Positions 62,073 to 64,000 of a stretch of 64,000 nucleotides of DNA are shown here, piece by piece; position 1 is the first letter of the stretch, and every line of letters begins with the position of its first letter. The position numbers were made by a program, and so were the translations under genes. Source of the DNA: Deltaproteobacteria bacterium. Lineage in GTDB: Bacteria > Desulfobacterota > Desulfobulbia > Desulfobulbales > Desulfocapsaceae. The stretch covers positions 62,001 through 126,000 of the forward strand of contig JAPLJF010000030.1 in NCBI GenBank assembly GCA_026388715.1, given 5' to 3'. Below the pieces are notes generated by a model, which saw only the letters and a program-made list of their open reading frames with translations, was not told the DNA's origin and did not search any database.

Positions 62073-63299
62073 ATGTATGAATGGTTTATCAGTTTCCGCT
62101 ATCTGCGGGCCAGACATAAGCAGCGCTTCATCTCGCTGATCTCACTGATCTCGGTGGCCGGCATCACTGTCGGGGTCATGGCCCTGATCGTGGTGCTAGC
62201 CGTCTATTCGGGATTCACCAACGGCCTGCGCGACCAGATCCTCGGCATCAATTCCCATATCATTGTCCAGTTGCCGGGCGGCTCCATTCGTGACTACGAA
62301 TCGGTACGCAAGCAGATCCTCACCGTCGACGGCGTCACCGGTGCCACCCCCTATCTCTACACCCAGACCCTGATGAGCGGGGCCACCGGCGGCAGCGGCG
62401 TCATCCTGCGCGGCATTGACCCGGCTACGGCCAAAGGGGTCATCAAACTGGGGAAACAGATGATTCGCGGCTCCATAGATGACCTGGCCCAGCCGCCGGA
62501 CAGCCGGGTGCCGCATGTTATTCTCGGCAAGAATCTGGCACAGGAACTTCATGTCGTGGTGGGCGACAAGGTGCGGCTCATCTCCTCATCCGGCCCGCTC
62601 ACCCCCATGGGCGTGATCCCCAAGATCAAGACCTGCCGGGTATCCGGCATCTTTGAATCGGGCATGTATGAGTATGACTCCAGCCTCGCCTATATGACCC
62701 TGACCGATGTCCAGAATTTTCTTGAAAGTGATGACATTGTCCACGGCATTGAGGTCGCGGTCCATGAGGATGAGCTGAATCAGGCCGACCGGGTGGCCCG
62801 CAGGATCGTTGACAAGATCGGCACCCCCTTCATCGCCAAGGACTGGATGTCGATGAACCGCAACCTCTTTGCCGCCTTCAAGCTGGAGAAGATCGGCATG
62901 TTCATCTGCCTGACCTTGATCATCCTGGTAGCGGCGCTGAACATCATCAGCGCCCTGATCATGGTGGTGATGGAGAAGGAAAAGGATATCGCCATTCTCA
63001 AATCTATGGGGGCCACCTCCCGCTCGATCATGAAGATCTTCTTCTTTCAGGGGCTGGTCATCGCCTTTTCCGGCACCATCCTCGGGGTCGCGGGGGGACT
63101 CGGCATTTGCGAGCTGCTCTCACGCTACAAGTTCATCGAACTGCCCTCCAATGTCTACCCCATGAGCACCCTGCCGATCAAGGTCCTGCCCATGGATGTG
63201 ACCATCGTCGCCATCTCCGCCATCATCATCACCCTTGCCGCCACCATCTACCCTTCCTGGAAGGCGTCTCAGGTCCATCCCGGCGAGGTCCTATCATGA
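62073..63299 (+). CDS. lolC: LolC/LolE-family lipoprotein-releasing membrane protein
   Basis: 408 residues. YEWFISFRYLRARHKQRFIS and IGVMALIVVLAVYSGFTNGL are the family N-terminus; a large periplasmic domain separates TM1 from three C-terminal helices (EKEKDIAILKSMGATSRSIM, and [15 protein letters not shown] at the end). With LolD it drives release of lipoproteins from the inner membrane to LolA. It overlaps lolD by four bases. No second lolC/E copy is near; a LolC homodimer or a shared LolE form is possible. Confidence 0.94.
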   Translation: MYEWFISFRYLRARHKQRFISLISLISVAGITVGVMALIVVLAVYSGFTNGLRDQILGINSHIIVQLPGGSIRDYESVRKQILTVDGVTGATPYLYTQTLMSGATGGSGVILRGIDPATAKGVIKLGKQMIRGSIDDLAQPPDSRVPHVILGKNLAQELHVVVGDKVRLISSSGPLTPMGVIPKIKTCRVSGIFESGMYEYDSSLAYMTLTDVQNFLESDDIVHGIEVAVHEDELNQADRVARRIVDKIGTPFIAKDWMSMNRNLFAAFKLEKIGMFICLTLIILVAALNIISALIMVVMEKEKDIAILKSMGATSRSIMKIFFFQGLVIAFSGTILGVAGGLGICELLSRYKFIELPSNVYPMSTLPIKVLPMDVTIVAISAIIITLAATIYPSWKASQVHPGEVLS

Positions 63300-63979
63300 C
63301 CCTGCAGCCACTGTTCACAGCCCGCGAGCTCCGCAAAAATTATGGCGAGGGCGCCAGCGCCATTGAGATCCTGAAAGGGGTGAATCTGGAGGCCCGCAGC
63401 GGCGAGATGACGGCCATTGTCGGGGCCTCAGGTTCCGGCAAGACCACCCTGCTCCGAATCCTCGGCACCCTTGACACCCCCACCAGCGGCGAGCTCTTTT
63501 TCCAGGGCGAAAATCTGCTCCAAAAGAAAGATGCGGAGCTTGCCGAATACCGGAACCGCGCAGTCGGTTTTATCTTCCAGTTCCATCACCTGCTCCCTGA
63601 GTTCACCGCCCTTGAGAATGTGATGATGCCCGGTCTCATTGCCGGCAGGAAGATCAAAGAAATGATCGAACCGGCCACCGCTCTCCTGACCCAGGTGGAG
63701 CTAAGCCACCGGCTGAGCCACAAGGTGGGGGAGCTCTCAGGCGGGGAGCAGCAGCGCACCGCCCTGGCCCGGGCCCTGATCATGAAACCGGCCCTGCTCT
63801 TTGCCGACGAGCCCACCGGCAATCTCGACAGCCGCTCCGGCGATATCGTCTTTGAGTTATTGCAGAGGCTCTGCAGCGAACTGGAACTGGCAACCGTCAT
63901 GGTAACCCACAACATGGCCTTGGCCGACAGGATGAACCGCTGCCTCACCCTCAAGGACGGCGTATTGTTCCAGGAATAG
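63296..63979 (+). CDS. lolD: LolD ATP-binding protein of the lipoprotein-releasing system
   Basis: 227 residues from ATG 63296, coupled to lolC. Walker [11 protein letters not shown]-loop [12 protein letters not shown] (the LolD-typical QFHHLLPEF), signature [15 protein letters not shown] and Walker [14 protein letters not shown]. The longer open frame upstream (from 63107) runs through lolC in another frame and is not used. Confidence 0.96.
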   Translation: MTLQPLFTARELRKNYGEGASAIEILKGVNLEARSGEMTAIVGASGSGKTTLLRILGTLDTPTSGELFFQGENLLQKKDAELAEYRNRAVGFIFQFHHLLPEFTALENVMMPGLIAGRKIKEMIEPATALLTQVELSHRLSHKVGELSGGEQQRTALARALIMKPALLFADEPTGNLDSRSGDIVFELLQRLCSELELATVMVTHNMALADRMNRCLTLKDGVLFQE

Positions 63980-64000
63980 CGGCAACGAAGTTCCTGAAAC

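Noticed and set aside
1..64000. CRISPR array, rRNA or tRNA genes
   Set aside because: No regularly spaced direct repeats, no tRNA-like cloverleaf and no conserved rRNA stretch was noticed; repeats seen are pairs or palindromes only.

Overview
The window reads as a chromosomal segment of an anaerobic, Gram-negative member of the Desulfobacterota, most likely a Desulfobulbales-type sulfur or sulfate metaboliser. This is inferred from gene content and not from a marker tree. The pointers are: a NADH-dehydrogenase operon without nuoEFG, an EtfA with an N-terminal ferredoxin domain, a PxxKW-type cysteine-rich protein, a CooC-like ATPase, a multihaem lipoprotein cytochrome, a YeiE-like LysR regulator and a GGDEF-haemerythrin sensor. 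Outer-membrane genes (mlaA, mlaC, lolC, lolD, a tripartite RND pump) confirm a diderm cell.

Layout. 1-3.05 kb: the 3' end of truA, an aspartate-type aminotransferase, a bidirectional terminator and a LysR regulator on the minus strand. 3.2-14.9 kb: a complex I operon in the order A-B-C-D-H-I-J-K, two MrpD/NuoL-like subunits separated by a small membrane protein, then M and N. It has a consensus-like promoter in front and a strong terminator behind. 14.9-18.3 kb: a small cysteine-rich protein, a PilC/GspF-type protein, an IHF/HU protein and a solitary ParB-like protein. 18.4-29.8 kb, minus strand: ribD-nrdR-glyA, then rpiB-fabF-acpP-fabG-etfA-etfB-acyl-CoA dehydrogenase-fabH-plsX-rpmF. 30.1-35.9 kb, minus strand: mlaC, mlaA, fabD, lspA, ileS. 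36.2-43.2 kb, plus strand: cooC-like, a small membrane protein, ftsE, ftsX, an EnvC-like activator, a C-terminal processing protease and a five-haem cytochrome. 43.2-48.4 kb is the most disturbed part: two copies of a palindromic repeat around era, an RNase II-family gene, an integron-type gene cassette encoding an EVE-HNH endonuclease, the truncated start of a second cassette, and a yhcH-like gene with an in-frame stop. 48.5-58.5 kb: a haem/PAS/GGDEF/haemerythrin diguanylate cyclase, a membrane metallophosphoesterase, and a TetR-controlled RND efflux system. 58.5-64 kb: a frameshifted small membrane ORF, a core MetE-like protein, lysS, a doubly truncated toxin-antitoxin remnant, and lolC-lolD.

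How it fits together. The operon at 3.3-14.8 kb should build a membrane ion-pumping quinone reductase that takes electrons from something other than NADH through NuoEFG. The minus-strand cluster couples type II fatty acid synthesis and phospholipid entry (fabF, acpP, fabG, fabH, plsX, fabD) to an Etf/acyl-CoA dehydrogenase pair. mlaAC, lspA, lolCD, ftsEX-envC and the protease serve the envelope. The TetR-RND unit carries two matching palindromic operators, so its regulation can be read from the sequence.

The least ordinary finding is the cassette at 46.65-47.52 kb. Its first bases (TTATGC after a G) are the exact complement of the R'' box GCATAAC near its end, followed by an attC-like stem and a GTTGGGC box. 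The cargo is a probable modified-DNA-dependent nuclease. No integrase gene lies in the window.
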